Assembly (NCBI GenBank): GCA_963695705.1
Contig: CAVOHB010000006.1
Coordinates: forward strand, 496,001-560,000
Reading direction: 5' to 3'
Source of the DNA: JBKPNJ01 sp963695705
GTDB taxonomy: Bacteria > Actinomycetota > Actinomycetes > Propionibacteriales > Nocardioidaceae
DNA: 64,000 nt
Positions within the stretch are counted from its first letter, which is position 1; each line of letters begins with the position of its first letter. Of this stretch, positions 32,715-42,958 are shown piece after piece. Under the pieces are notes generated by a model, which did no database searches, was not told the origin of the DNA, and saw only the letters and a program-made list of their open reading frames with translations. A program made the translations under genes and the position numbers.

Positions 32715-33251
32715 ATGGATGACGAGACGGCCGGCCAGGACTTCGGTCGTGTCCTCAAGGCACGACGCGAAGAGCTCGGGCTGACTCGCCGGGAGCTCGT
32801 GGATGCGAGCGGACTCTCCTACCCGTATGTCTCACAGCTGGAGACGGGCTCGCGGCTGCCCTCCCACCGGTCGTTGGCAAGGCTGGCTCGCGCCTTGCAG
32901 CTGGAACCGACCGACTTGGCGGCCGCGATCACGTTCGACGAGGAGTCGATGCAGCGACCGCAGCCCGACCGGATGCAGCGGTCGCTGGCCGACGAGATGC
33001 CCCCGCCGGGTGGTGTCGGGTCGTCCGGGTGGCAGACGAATCCAGCCTTCCTCCGTTCATTGGTCGTGGGCAGCAGTGCGAGCAGACAGCGGCCCGACCC
33101 GGACGTCGTCGTCGCCCAACTGGTCGACCTGATCTCATCGCTGCCCCCCGGCGATCGCCTCGATGCGCTGGGACGCGCCCAGCGCCAGGTCGTGGACGAG
33201 CTCGTCGAGGAGCGGGTCCGGCGGGCGACCTCGGGCCGCCGCAGGAGCTGA
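32715..33251 (+). CDS. XRE-family transcriptional regulator
   Basis: A 178-aa protein with an N-terminal Cro/C1-type helix-turn-helix (LKARREELGLTRRELVDASG then SYPYVSQLETGSRLPSHRSL). The C-terminal region is proline-rich, then a helix (DVVVAQLVDLISSLPPGDRL) that may dimerise. The ribosome binding site is AAGGAG and the start ATG 32715. It probably binds the palindrome in its own promoter and thereby controls the divergent VWA gene. Confidence 0.87.
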   Translation: MDDETAGQDFGRVLKARREELGLTRRELVDASGLSYPYVSQLETGSRLPSHRSLARLARALQLEPTDLAAAITFDEESMQRPQPDRMQRSLADEMPPPGGVGSSGWQTNPAFLRSLVVGSSASRQRPDPDVVVAQLVDLISSLPPGDRLDALGRAQRQVVDELVEERVRRATSGRRRS

Positions 33252-33407
33252 GCCGGGTGAAGGGAGCCTTCGCGGCACGGGGCAGCCGAGCTCGCCGGGT
33301 GGAATACGTGGGAATGGCGGTCGCCGGCGACGGACATGTTGGACACTGAATGAGATGAACCGTGCGCGAGGCCAACGCCCACCCGACGGGAGCGGCGAGG
33401 TGTCGCC

Positions 33408-33876
33408 ATGACGATCGCTGCTGGTGATGGGTACGCGTCCGACGCCGAGCGGGTGGTGGGACGGGAGCTCCGTGCCCATCTCAGTCCTGGTGCTCGACTG
33501 TGAGGACTTGGCGCGTATTTCATGCGAGTCACCAGGCTGGCGCCCCAAGGACATCGTGCTTCTGACGATCGGATCACGCCATCCAGAGCAGGTTCAGCGC
33601 CAAGCCGCAGGGCAGGACGAATACTGGAACTCATTCTGGGATGACGAGCAGGTGTTCTATGGCCACGTGCTCGGCTTCAAGGGGCTGGAGCGCAGTGTCG
33701 TGGTGCTCGCCCTCAACGAGGTGGTGCCGGGGGAACGTGCCAAGGAGCGCTTGTACGTCGGGCTCTCGCGGGCGTGCCACTGTCTCGTTGTCTGTGGCGA
33801 TCCCGCATTCCTGCAACGGGTCGCTGGTGCTTCCGTGACAAGACGGCTGACCTCACCACCGGAAGCATCCGAGTAA
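33408..33876 (+). pseudogene. Remnant of a NERD/UvrD-type helicase gene with a large internal deletion
   Basis: ATG 33408 opens a frame reading MTIAAGDGYASDAERVVGRE, which looks like the N-terminus of NERD-domain UvrD helicases, and stops after 31 codons. In another frame, 33427-33876 encodes the C-terminal part of a UvrD-like helicase: IVLLTIGSRHPEQVQRQ, VFYGHVLGFKGLERSVVVL and ERLYVGLSRACHCLVVCGDP, the last being helicase motif VI. The NERD domain and motifs I-IV are missing, which implies loss of well over 1 kb. The C-terminal fragment could be translated but would have no ATPase site. Confidence 0.8.
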
Positions 33877-34071
33877 CGGGGGTTTCACCACGCTGTACTG
33901 GGACAGTGACCACTCCGGGAGCTTTCGCCACCGCTACGCCTGGGAGGTGGCCGCTGCCCGTCGAGACGGCTGTTAGGACGGACACTTGGTCGCCTTGCAT
34001 ACGGACGGGCGCTCTGCTTGGCTTCTACACCCTGCCAAGACCGATCATGTGTTCTGCGCAAAGGAGCATGG

Positions 34072-35976
34072 GTGTTTCGATCTCGCAGCTGGCGGCCTCG
34101 TCTCACCGTGGCCTCGGCCGCCGTCCTCGTTGCGAGTCCGCTCGCTGTGCCTCCAGACAGCCGGGCAGACTCGATCGCCTCGCCCGCCCGCCGCGGTTGG
34201 GTCACCGGCACCGTCCTAGACGGCAACGGGGAGCCTGTTGTCGGCGCCCTCGTCAACGCGATCGGCCCCCGAGAGGTTCCAGAAGCTGGCATCCTCGCCG
34301 CGACAACGCCGCGTCGTGCCTGGACGGACGCCAACGGCGCGTTCCGGGTACGGCAGGCGGCTCCCGGCTATCTGGTCCAGATCTGTGACCCCGAGCCTTC
34401 CGACAGGCGTGTCTGCCGGGAGACGGCACAAGGCGTCGACTTCCTGATCACGTACGTCGGTCCGCGGGCCCGGTCGGGTGCGAGACCTGAGATCAGCCGG
34501 CGCCAGAACCACAGGGTGACCGACAGCTGGGTACTGCAGACCGACCTGTTCGCGCCGACCGGGACTCCCCGGCGGCTGCACACGATAACCGTGAAACCTC
34601 AGAGCTACGTGCACGGGCGCGTACGGCGCGCGGCCAACCAGGTACTCGAACTTCAGCGGCTCAACGGCACAACGGCGTTCCGGACCGAGACCGACGCCAA
34701 AGGCAACTACCGGTTCCAGGGTCTCGCGCCGGGCCGATACACGGTGGCCGGCGGTGGAGCGGGTTCGCTCCCGTGGCAGTCACGAATCGTCCATCTCGGC
34801 TCCCAGCAGGACGTGGTGGTCAACGGCCTGCTACGCAAGGGCGCAACGATCCACGGCGTGCTCCGGTCAGCGGGCAACCCCGTTGCGTTCGTTGACGTTC
34901 TCGTGCGCAGAGCGCATGGCGATATCGTCGCCGCGGCGACGACCGGCCAGCGAGGTCGCTACCGGGTCGCCGGACTGCGACCGGGTAGATATCGAGTCGG
35001 CATTCTGTACGACGGGAGTGACTACCAGCGCCACGGAGTCGGGGTGTCGGTGCCCACACGGACGTCCTCGGTGGCCCGGAACATCAAGGTTCGCAGCGGA
35101 GCGGTCATCACCATCAGCGTCCGCCGAGGCGGAAAGCCGGCCCGCGGCATCGCCGACGAACTCCGCAACGGTGCCGGCCGGCCGGTGAACGGGTTCACCG
35201 CCGACAGCCGCGGGCATGTCCGCTACACCGGCCTCTCGCCGGGCACCTACACGTTCTTCGGGGCGACGGACAAGCGCTATGCCACGGCCAGGATCACGGT
35301 GACATCCATCAAGACCTACGACGTGGGACGGGTGCGCCTGCGCCATCCCACGTTGACGCTGTCGGGAACGACCGCCCCCGGTGCGGTCGTCGAGGCGATG
35401 ACCGGCGACGAGTGCCCGGCTGACGCTCCGGTAAGACCGGGCACGTTCCACCAGATCGAGAAGGCGGACACCTCCGGCCACTTCGTCTTGCACGGGCTCG
35501 TCCCCGGCCGCTACATGCTGGGCTCCGACGGCTGGCCCGCCAACTACGCGCCCCGCTGCGTCAGCAACGTGAGGATCCGGCACGACCGATCCTTCGACCT
35601 CCCGCTCGCCGTCGGTGGAAAGGTGTCGGGACGGCTGGTCTACGCCAGGACCGGAACTCCCGTTATCACCACCCTGTCGTACGAGCTGAGCTACCCGGAG
35701 GGATCACCGGCCCAGCCGACCGACGAGCACCCGTCGCGGGCCCGGACCCGGGGCGCGAGTGGGCGATTCACCATCGACGCGCTCGGTGCCAACACCGTCA
35801 CCGGCAGGCTCTCTCAAGGAGCCGATCTGGAGCAGATCAACGACGCGGAGTTCCTGGTCATCTTCCCCTTCCAGGATGGGACGCCGTACTACCTCACCAG
35901 CAGGCGACAGACCATTGCCGTAGCCCCAGGGGCCGGTCTCAACCTCGGGAGGATTCCGCTGCGTCTGCACCGATGA
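34072..35976 (+). CDS. Secreted protein with repeated carboxypeptidase-regulatory-like domains
   Basis: A 634-aa protein starting at GTG 34072, 5 bases after AAGGAG (34061-34066). A signal peptide (RSWRPRLTVASAAVLVASPL) ends near DSRADS. Several beta-sandwich units of the carboxypeptidase regulatory-like type follow, recognised by repeats such as GNYRFQGLAPGRYTVAGG, GRYRVAGLRPGRYRVG, VRYTGLSPGTYTFFG and FVLHGLVPGRYMLG. Such domains act as stalks or adhesins. No LPXTG motif or terminal membrane anchor is visible, so it is probably released or bound non-covalently. Confidence 0.82.
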   Translation: MFRSRSWRPRLTVASAAVLVASPLAVPPDSRADSIASPARRGWVTGTVLDGNGEPVVGALVNAIGPREVPEAGILAATTPRRAWTDANGAFRVRQAAPGYLVQICDPEPSDRRVCRETAQGVDFLITYVGPRARSGARPEISRRQNHRVTDSWVLQTDLFAPTGTPRRLHTITVKPQSYVHGRVRRAANQVLELQRLNGTTAFRTETDAKGNYRFQGLAPGRYTVAGGGAGSLPWQSRIVHLGSQQDVVVNGLLRKGATIHGVLRSAGNPVAFVDVLVRRAHGDIVAAATTGQRGRYRVAGLRPGRYRVGILYDGSDYQRHGVGVSVPTRTSSVARNIKVRSGAVITISVRRGGKPARGIADELRNGAGRPVNGFTADSRGHVRYTGLSPGTYTFFGATDKRYATARITVTSIKTYDVGRVRLRHPTLTLSGTTAPGAVVEAMTGDECPADAPVRPGTFHQIEKADTSGHFVLHGLVPGRYMLGSDGWPANYAPRCVSNVRIRHDRSFDLPLAVGGKVSGRLVYARTGTPVITTLSYELSYPEGSPAQPTDEHPSRARTRGASGRFTIDALGANTVTGRLSQGADLEQINDAEFLVIFPFQDGTPYYLTSRRQTIAVAPGAGLNLGRIPLRLHR

Positions 35977-36004
35977 GGGCGGGTGACCTGGTAGCCCAGC
36001 CAGT

Positions 36005-37426
36005 TCAGACCGGCTCACCGTGGCCCCGCGGAGCGTGCTGGCCTCCTGGTGACTGCGGGTGTCGCGCCGACGATGGGTCCTGAGGGTGGCGGCCCGCACG
36101 CCTGCCACGCCGAGGCTCGGGCTCTGAGCCGTCCGTGGGTCGCGCATAGACGTTCTGGGCCAGCCTTCCGGCGGTTCCCCCAGCCACGAAAGCAGTGGCC
36201 AGTGCACCTCCCAGCGTGAGCCAGTCCTTGAAATTGCTGCCGTCCCACGTTTCGCTGTCGAGGTACTGGGCGCTCAGCGCCGCGGTCGCGGCGGTGAAGC
36301 CGGCCGCGATGGTGAGGATGCCAAGGCTTCCGGTGACGAACTTCCAGTAGCCGAAAACGAAATCAAACCCCCACCTCAGGACCGGCGTATCGTCGGTGGG
36401 CTCGTCGGGCGTCTTCTTCCGTCCCAGCTGGGGGCGCCGGAGAAAGTACACGTAGAGGCTGGCGAGTGCGCAGACGGCAAGTGCGAACACGTACACCGCC
36501 TCCCGATTCGTGTACTTGAGACTGAACGAGATCGGTATCTCGGTGGTCTTTACCCGCGGGTCACTCAGCGTCAGGCCGCCGCTGAAGGTGCCGGAGGGGA
36601 GGTCCTTGCGGATGTTCGGCTGAATACAGAAGACCACCGTTGCGGTCGTGCTGCCAGGCCCGGGGTATGACCAGGCCGTGATGTCGCCGCTCACCAGGTC
36701 CCGGCCCTCGTCGTCGCTGACGAACCGTGTCGGCGCGACGGCAAGAGGCCGTCCTCCTCGAATCGGCCGGTCCAGGTTGACCTCGATGCTTCGCTGGCCG
36801 CCGTCCAGAGCGTCACCGAGATCAAAGTGAGTTGGTGCGCTGGACGGAACCTTGACTCCAACGCGGGTGAGCGTCGCCACGCGTGCGCGGGCGGCTTTGG
36901 CATCGTCCCGGGCCCGAATCAGCGCCTGGCGGGCGGCCACGGTCTGAGCGCTGCCGGCCGCGCGGGCCAGTGACAGACGCGCGGCTTGGACACGATCCTC
37001 AGCCCGCCGCAGGGTCACCGCGGCGGCAGCCCTCGCCTTCTGCGTCGATGACGACGCCGTGGACCCGGGTGGCACGCAGCTGTTCTTCGTCGTGTCCTGG
37101 TCAAAATAGTGCGTCAGGGGCGGCACGCCCAACACAAGAAGGAGCACCACCAGGGCGAGGACGATCACATTCGTGCCGGCGATGAGCAGGCGCTTGGCCA
37201 GAGACCGGTTGGGCGGCTCCTCGGCGGGTGCGCCCTCGTCATCATCATCGGGCTCCGCCGGGTCGCCATCCTCGGGCTCCGCCCGAGCGCCATCCTCGGA
37301 CTCCGCCGGAGCGCCATCCTGGGCATCCGGATACTCCGGTGTGGGGTGCTCCTCCAGCCGATCGGGCGGTGCGCCATCCTCAGCGTCGTCGTGCTCTGCC
37401 GGCCCATCGTTTCGGATATCGCTCAC
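36005..37426 (-). CDS. Acidic-tailed multi-pass membrane protein, function unknown
   Basis: A 473-aa protein from GTG 37426, with GGAGGT just upstream. The first about 75 residues are extremely acidic with Glu/Asp/Pro/Ala repeats (EDGAPAE-type units; DNA repeat at about 37190-37400). TM1 follows (ALVVLLLVLGVPPL), then a large domain with an Ala/Arg helical stretch (AAAVTLRRAEDRVQAARLSL) and a beta-rich part. Three more membrane segments are near AVYVFALAVCALASLYVYFL, GSLGILTIAAGFTAATAALS and WLTLGGALATAFVAGG. I do not recognise a family. Convergent with the secreted beta-sandwich protein. Confidence 0.75.
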   Translation of the reverse strand: MSDIRNDGPAEHDDAEDGAPPDRLEEHPTPEYPDAQDGAPAESEDGARAEPEDGDPAEPDDDDEGAPAEEPPNRSLAKRLLIAGTNVIVLALVVLLLVLGVPPLTHYFDQDTTKNSCVPPGSTASSSTQKARAAAAVTLRRAEDRVQAARLSLARAAGSAQTVAARQALIRARDDAKAARARVATLTRVGVKVPSSAPTHFDLGDALDGGQRSIEVNLDRPIRGGRPLAVAPTRFVSDDEGRDLVSGDITAWSYPGPGSTTATVVFCIQPNIRKDLPSGTFSGGLTLSDPRVKTTEIPISFSLKYTNREAVYVFALAVCALASLYVYFLRRPQLGRKKTPDEPTDDTPVLRWGFDFVFGYWKFVTGSLGILTIAAGFTAATAALSAQYLDSETWDGSNFKDWLTLGGALATAFVAGGTAGRLAQNVYARPTDGSEPEPRRGRRAGRHPQDPSSARHPQSPGGQHAPRGHGEPV

Positions 37427-37629
37427 GTCGACCTCCGCCAGCGCTCGACTCAAACCGGCGAATACGTTACAAGGCGCGCGACCAGGCCACATCCCCGTCG
37501 GGGGAGACGCGTATCGACCGAAAGGCTGGTGAAAGCCAGCCGAAAGGCGCCCCGGTCTAGCCTCTGGTGCATCGCGTCGAGCGTCGATCCGCCTGGCGCC
37601 TCGACGCCAACCGACAGGAGATCATCACC

Positions 37630-38725
37630 ATGACCAGCACCGCACAACTCACACCGGACCTCACCGCGGATGCCTTCGCCGAGCGGCTCTTCTCCTCGGC
37701 GCTCGCGACCATCGAGTGCCTCAGTGTGTACGTCGGGGACCGCCTCGGGTGGTACGAGTCTCTCGCGGCCGACGGACCCGCCACACCGGCCGAGCTCGCC
37801 AGGCGCACCGAGACCTCCGAGCGGTACGCGCGGGAGTGGCTCGAACAGCAGGCGGTCTACGGAATCCTGCTCACGGACCCGGCCGACCCGGACCGGCGAT
37901 ACGAGCTCCCGCCGGGTGTGCGCGAGGTTCTCACCGACGAGCACAGCCTCCTCTATGTTGGGCCGCTGCCGCGGATGTTCGCGGCCGTCGGCGCCCATCT
38001 GCCCAACCTGCTCGACGCGTACCGCACCGGTGGGGGCGTCAGCTGGGAGGAGCTCGGTGCCGATGCCCGGGAGTCACAGGCAGCCATCAACCGACCGTGG
38101 TTCGAACGGTCCCTGGCCGACGCCCTGCACGGCGTCGCCGACGTCGACGAGGTGTTGCGACGGCCGGGCGCGCGCATCGCCGACGTGGGCTGTGGAGCGG
38201 GCTGGTCCACACTCGCCCTCGCTCGCGCCTACCCGGAGGCCCGCGTCGACGGCATCGACGTCGACGCCCCGTCGGTGGAGATGGCGCGCGGAAACGCCGA
38301 GTCGGAGTCCGCGGAACTGGCCGCCCGCGTCACGTTCCGGCTTGCCGACGGTGCGACGCTGGCTGCGGACGTCGAGTACGACGCGGCGTTCGCCTTCGAG
38401 TGCCTGCATGACATGCCTCGTCCCGTCGAGGTGCTCGACGCGGTACGCCGTGCGGTTCGCCCGGACGGCCTCGTCGTGGTCATGGACGAAGCGGTCGCCG
38501 ATGAGTTCACCGCGCCCGGCGATGACCTGGAGCGCTTCATGTACGGCGCGAGCCTGCTCATCTGCCTGCCCGACGGCATGTCGTCGCGGCCTTCCGCCGA
38601 GACCGGCACCGTGATGCGGCGAGCCACGCTCGAGCGGTACGCCGCACAGGCCGGATTCAAGCATGTCGAGCGTGCTGCCGATCGAGGGCTTCAGCTTCTT
38701 CCGCTTCTACCGCCTGCAGCACTGA
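37630..38725 (+). CDS. SAM-dependent methyltransferase with N-terminal winged helix (Rv2258c-like), apparent 3' frameshift
   Basis: About 364 aa once restored. The N-terminal winged-helix dimerisation domain (SERYAREWLEQQAVYGIL) precedes a Rossmann methyltransferase domain with motif I IADVGCGAGWSTLALARA and acidic residue D in VDGIDVD. This resembles Rv2258c and small-molecule methyltransferases. As written, the frame runs to 38733 with an unusual end; skipping one C near 38671 gives a C-terminus containing IEGFSFFRFYRLQH, typical of the family, and a stop at 38723-38725. The start ATG 37630 follows an AGGAG site. The 3' end overlaps the convergent regulator gene by about 35 bases. Confidence 0.85.
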
Positions 38726-41700
38726 CCAGTTGAGCGAGCGCCCGGCGGGCGACGGCGACGACCTCGTCGTCGTCCATGGTGGCTCCCTGGTCGCGCAGCG
38801 CGCCGAACGCGTCGGAGCCCAGCCGCTCGGTCAGCATCTCGACCTCCGCCGCCATGCGTTCAGCGTCCGCGCCGAAGACCGCCGCCGAGGTCCGGCGGCT
38901 GCTGAGCGCTCCGAGCAGGACGGCTGCCGGCTGGTCGCGGTGCAGACGCACAAGAAGGTCCACGACGTTACGCAGGGTCGTCCACTGCTGCGTCCAGATA
39001 CCGGAGTCGCGCCAGTGGTCGACGACCGCGAGCAAGAGCGGGGCTGCTTCCGCCGGGTCGCCGTGGCGGATTCTGACCGAGGCGGCCGCCACGAGTGCAA
39101 CCCCTTGCAGATAACGGTCCCCCGACTCTCGCGCCCTTCGGAGGGCATCCTCCAAGAGCGCGCCCGCCCGCACGGGATCGGTGTCGATCAGGGCCTCGCC
39201 CTGCACATGCACCGCCCAGTTGGCGATGATCGTCTCACCACTGGCCTCGGCGTCGACCTGGATTCGCTCGGCCGCGGCCACCGCGGTCTGGGGGTCCCCG
39301 TCGTAGGCAACGACGAACTGCCAGGTGAGGCTGACGATCCTGGCGAGTGAGGTGAGGCCCTGGCGTTCGGCGAGAGCAAGCAGTTCACCCGACGTGTCGC
39401 GACGCGTCGTCGATGCGCCCGTCGAGAAGACTGACCTCAACCAACATGTAGCGCAGGTAACCCTCGGTGGCCGGTGGCGCGCCGCTAGCCAGACCCTCGG
39501 CGACCAGGCCCTCGGCCTCTGCCAGCGCGCCCTGGAAGCGTGCCGCAGCGGCGGCCACTCCGAGGACGCCGCTCAGCGCAGGCACCTTGGCTGCCGTCGC
39601 CGCTGCCAGAATCTGTTGCGCCCACTCCATCACCTCCGCCGACATGGTGTGCTCCACGTAGAGCGTCAACCCACCGACCAGCTCGGCGCCGACCGCGATG
39701 TCATGGGCGAGCCCCCAGCGGTAGGCCGCGCGCAGCTCGTCGAAATGCAGGTCGAGATCGCGCACATCGGCGAGGTGCTGCGGTCCGAAAAGGTCCCGCG
39801 CGGTGGACGCCACCAGCCTGGCGAACTGCTCAGCGTGCGCCCGCCGGAGCCGGTTCAGCCGCTGTCCGGTCAGTCGTTCGCGGCCGTACTCCCGCATCGT
39901 CTCCAGTAGCGCGTACTGTGTGACGCTCCCTGGGAGACGGACAATCATCGACCGGTCGACCAGCCTGAGTATGACGTCGGCCGCGTCGATCTCGTCAAGT
40001 GACATTTCCGGTGGCTCGACGGCCGCGACGAGCCGTTCGGCAGCCTGGAGGGTGAAACCCCCGGCGAACACCGACAGCACCTCGAACACGTGCTGCTCGA
40101 GCGGATCGAGCAGCTGGTACGACCAGTCGACGACGGACCTGAGCGTTCGATGCCGCTCCGTCGCGGTCCTGACGCCGCCGCGCAGCAGCCGGAACCGCCA
40201 CGACAGCCGGGCCGCGAGGTCGGCAGGACTCATGGCGCGCATCCGGGTGGCGGCCAGCTCGATGGCCAGCGGCAGGCCGTCGAGCCGGCGACAGATCTCG
40301 GAGATGTCGGCGGAGTTGTCGTTGTCGAGTGCGAAGTCAGGGGCTTGGGCGCTGGCGCGCGTGACGAAAAGCTGCACTGCAGGGGAGCCGGCGATGCTGT
40401 CCGGGTCCGACGAGGAGGGGACCGGGAGCGGCCCGAGTGGCCACAGCTGCTCGTCTTCGACCTCGAGCGGAGTACGTGACGTGGCCAGCACTGCGAGACC
40501 CGGACACTGTCGATGCAGCTCATGCACCAGGGCTGCGACCGACTCGAGAAGATGCTCGCAGTTGTCGAGCACCAGTAGCACCTGTTTGTCGCTCAGGTAG
40601 GCGACCAACCGTCCGGTCGGGTCGACGTCTCTGCGGGCCGGAACGTCCAGGGCGGTAGCGAGAGCCGCCGCGGTCGCATCGGGGTCAGACACCGCAGCGA
40701 GCTCACACAACCACGCCCCGCTTGAGAAACGCGGCGCCAACCGCGAGGCGGCCCGGGTGGCCAGACTGGTCTTGCCGACCCCGCCGGGACCGGTCAGCGT
40801 CAGGACCGTGCCCGCTGAAAGACGGGCCGTCAGCCCGGCGAGATCCTCCTCCCGGCCGAACAAGTGTCCCGTTGTCCCGACGACGTTGCCCCTGGGCCAG
40901 GTGTCGTCGGTCGGCCGCGCGGTCGCGACGAGCGCCGCGGGTGGTGGACGCCAGTCGAGCGTGGGCGAGTGCCGCAGGATGTCGGACTGCAGCCGTCTCA
41001 TCGGGGGGGACGGCTCGAGGCCCAGCTGCTCGTCGAGCCGGTCGCGAAACTCCCGGTAGAGCTCGAGTGCCTCGGCCTGGCGGCCGGCCCGGTAGTCGGC
41101 CAGCATCAGCTGCATGTGCAGGTTCTCTCGCAGCGGAGCGGCCGCGGTGAGTGACTCGAGCCGGGCGATGACGTCGATATCGCCGCCCAGCCGCAGGCTC
41201 GCCTCGACGCGATCCTCGACCGCGTTCGCCCGCAGCTCCTCCAGACGCGCCGCCTCGGGTCGGGCGAAGTCCTCCTGCGCGAACTCCGCGTAGGCCGGGC
41301 CACGCCACAGTGCCAGAGCCTCGTCGAGCAGCCGCATCGACTCGGCCGGGTCATCCTCGAGCCGTGACCGCGCCGGGACCGCCAGTCGCTCGAAGCGCAA
41401 CGCATCGACGCTGTTCGGGTCGACCTCGAGGAGATACCCCGGAGCGCGAGTCACGAGCGTCAGTGGGGGACCCGATCCGCTCGACTCGAGAGACGCACGT
41501 GCCAGGACCGGGCGCAGCCGGGACACCAGAGTGTGCAGAGCGGCCCCGGTGTGGGTGGGAGGGACACTGCCCCAAACGACGTCGGCCAGCCAGTCGACAG
41601 ACGCGACCGCGTTCGGGCGTGTGGCCAGAGCCGCGAGAAGCCGGCGCAGGCGGCTGGAACGCATCTCCGAAGACGCCAGCTCAAGTGGTCCGAGCACGCG

Positions 41701-41751
41701 CAGGGCGAGCCCGTTTCGCTCCGATCCCACCGAAAGTCCCCTTCGATCCAT
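38691..41751 (-). CDS. AfsR/SARP-type BTAD regulator with NB-ARC and TPR-like regions, frameshifted
   Basis: Restored length is just over 1000 aa. From ATG 41751 (MDRRGLSVGSERNGLALRVL) come an OmpR-like winged helix, a bacterial transcriptional activator domain (ALALWRGPAYAEFAQEDFAR), an ATPase with Walker A LTGPGGVGKTSLATR and Walker B VLLVLDNCEHLL, and helical repeats. The first frame stops at 39385 after IDDASRHVG. The frame that continues with ELLALAERQGLTSLARIV is reached by dropping one G of GGG at 39388-39390. Such proteins control secondary metabolism and stress genes; the target is unknown. It is divergent from the APH(6)-like gene. The break may be a sequencing error or a real inactivation. 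Confidence 0.82.
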
Positions 41752-41909
41752 GAAAACTGAGCTGGCCGCGAGTATGAGGCGTGTTGCCGATGGGCCGGTC
41801 ATGCCGTGCGACGATCACCTCCAATGTTGCCACGGCGCCCTGCTCGAGATGGCCGCGATCCTGCCCCGCATGTTGCGTCGCGAGCCGCGCTCGGTCCGGC
41901 AGGAGGACG

Positions 41910-42800
41910 ATGGAACGTATGGGCGATTTCACGGTTCCGGCCGCCCTGGCCGAAGGTGCGGCCTCGGATGGATCCCCAAAGTTCCGGCATTGGGTCGAGT
42001 CTCTGCCAGAAGTCGTCAGCGGACTGGCACAGCGCTGGTCTCTGCGCCTCGGTGAGCCCTTCCATCCCGGCGGGCAGAACTCCTGGGTCGCCCCGGCACG
42101 TGACCGCGATGGCCGGGACCTGGTGCTCAAGGTCGGGTGGAGGCACTACGAGGCCAGGCACGAGGCAGATGCCCTGCGCGTGTGGTGCGGAGCGGGTGCC
42201 GTCATCGTCCATGCCGCCCACATGTTCGACCAGACCAGTGCCCTGCTGCTCGAACGTTGTAGACCGGGCATCGCGCTGAGCGACGTCGCCTCCGAGCCCG
42301 AGCAGGACATGGTGCTCGCCGGGCTGCTACGGCGGTTGTGGCAGGAGCCCCCACCCGGACATCCCTTCCGCGACCTGACGCTGATGTGCGCGCAGTGGGC
42401 CGACGAGTTCGAGAACAAGCGCGCAGCCGGAGCAGGCATCGACCCGGGTCTGGCCCGGCTCGGCATCGCGCTGTTCCGCGAGCTCCCGGCGACCACCGAC
42501 CGGAGTGTGCTGCTCTGCACCGATCTGCACGCAGAGAACATTCTCGCCGCTGAGCGGGAGCCGTGGCTTGCCATCGATCCCAAGCCCTACGTTGGCGATC
42601 CCACCTACGACGCGCTGCAGCACATGCTGTGCTGCGATGGCCGGTTGTTCACCGACCCGGCTGGAATGGTCCGGCGTCTGGCCGACCTGCTGCACCTCGA
42701 GGCGGATCGCCTGTCACTGTGGTTGTTCGCCCGATGCGTGCAGGAATCCATCGACCGTCCGGCGCTGCAGCAGGTCGCCGTCCGGCTGGCGCCTGCATGA
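41910..42800 (+). CDS. APH(6)-family aminoglycoside/streptomycin phosphotransferase-like kinase
   Basis: About 296 aa. FHPGGQNSWVAPARDRDG, LVLKVGWRHYEARHEADAL, LLCTDLHAENILAAERE and WLAIDPKPYVGDPTYDALQH match the APH(6) (streptomycin 6-kinase) family: ATP lysine in LKVGW, catalytic Asp in DLHAEN, metal Asp in AIDPKP. The catalytic loop reads TDLHAEN where HGDLHPGN is usual. Chromosomal actinobacterial homologues are common and often do not confer resistance, so resistance is not claimed. AGGAGG (41901-41906) lies 3 bases before ATG 41910 and 12 before ATG 41919; either could start. Confidence 0.84.
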   Translation: MERMGDFTVPAALAEGAASDGSPKFRHWVESLPEVVSGLAQRWSLRLGEPFHPGGQNSWVAPARDRDGRDLVLKVGWRHYEARHEADALRVWCGAGAVIVHAAHMFDQTSALLLERCRPGIALSDVASEPEQDMVLAGLLRRLWQEPPPGHPFRDLTLMCAQWADEFENKRAAGAGIDPGLARLGIALFRELPATTDRSVLLCTDLHAENILAAEREPWLAIDPKPYVGDPTYDALQHMLCCDGRLFTDPAGMVRRLADLLHLEADRLSLWLFARCVQESIDRPALQQVAVRLAPA

Positions 42801-42810
42801 TGAGAGGCCG

Positions 42811-42954
42811 GTGTCAGCGAACCAGTTGGGAGCGTGGTGTATGTGTCGTGAGGAGAGCCAGACCCTCAACCTGCCGGCGGAGGTGATCGAAGCCCTCGCA
42901 CATTATCGGCGGCTCCAACAGGAGCCGGGCCGGCGACGCAGCGGGGCAGACTGA
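42811..42954 (+). CDS. Possible small protein (37-47 aa) before dinB
   Basis: A short frame from GTG 42811 (VSANQLGAWCMCREESQTLN) or ATG 42841 ends at 42952-42954, 4 bases before the dinB start. It reads LNLPAEVIEALAHYRRLQQE, a plausible amphipathic helix, and has normal codon bias. Spacing suggests it could be translated together with dinB. I do not recognise it. Confidence 0.4.
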   Translation: MSANQLGAWCMCREESQTLNLPAEVIEALAHYRRLQQEPGRRRSGAD

Positions 42955-42958
42955 GGTC

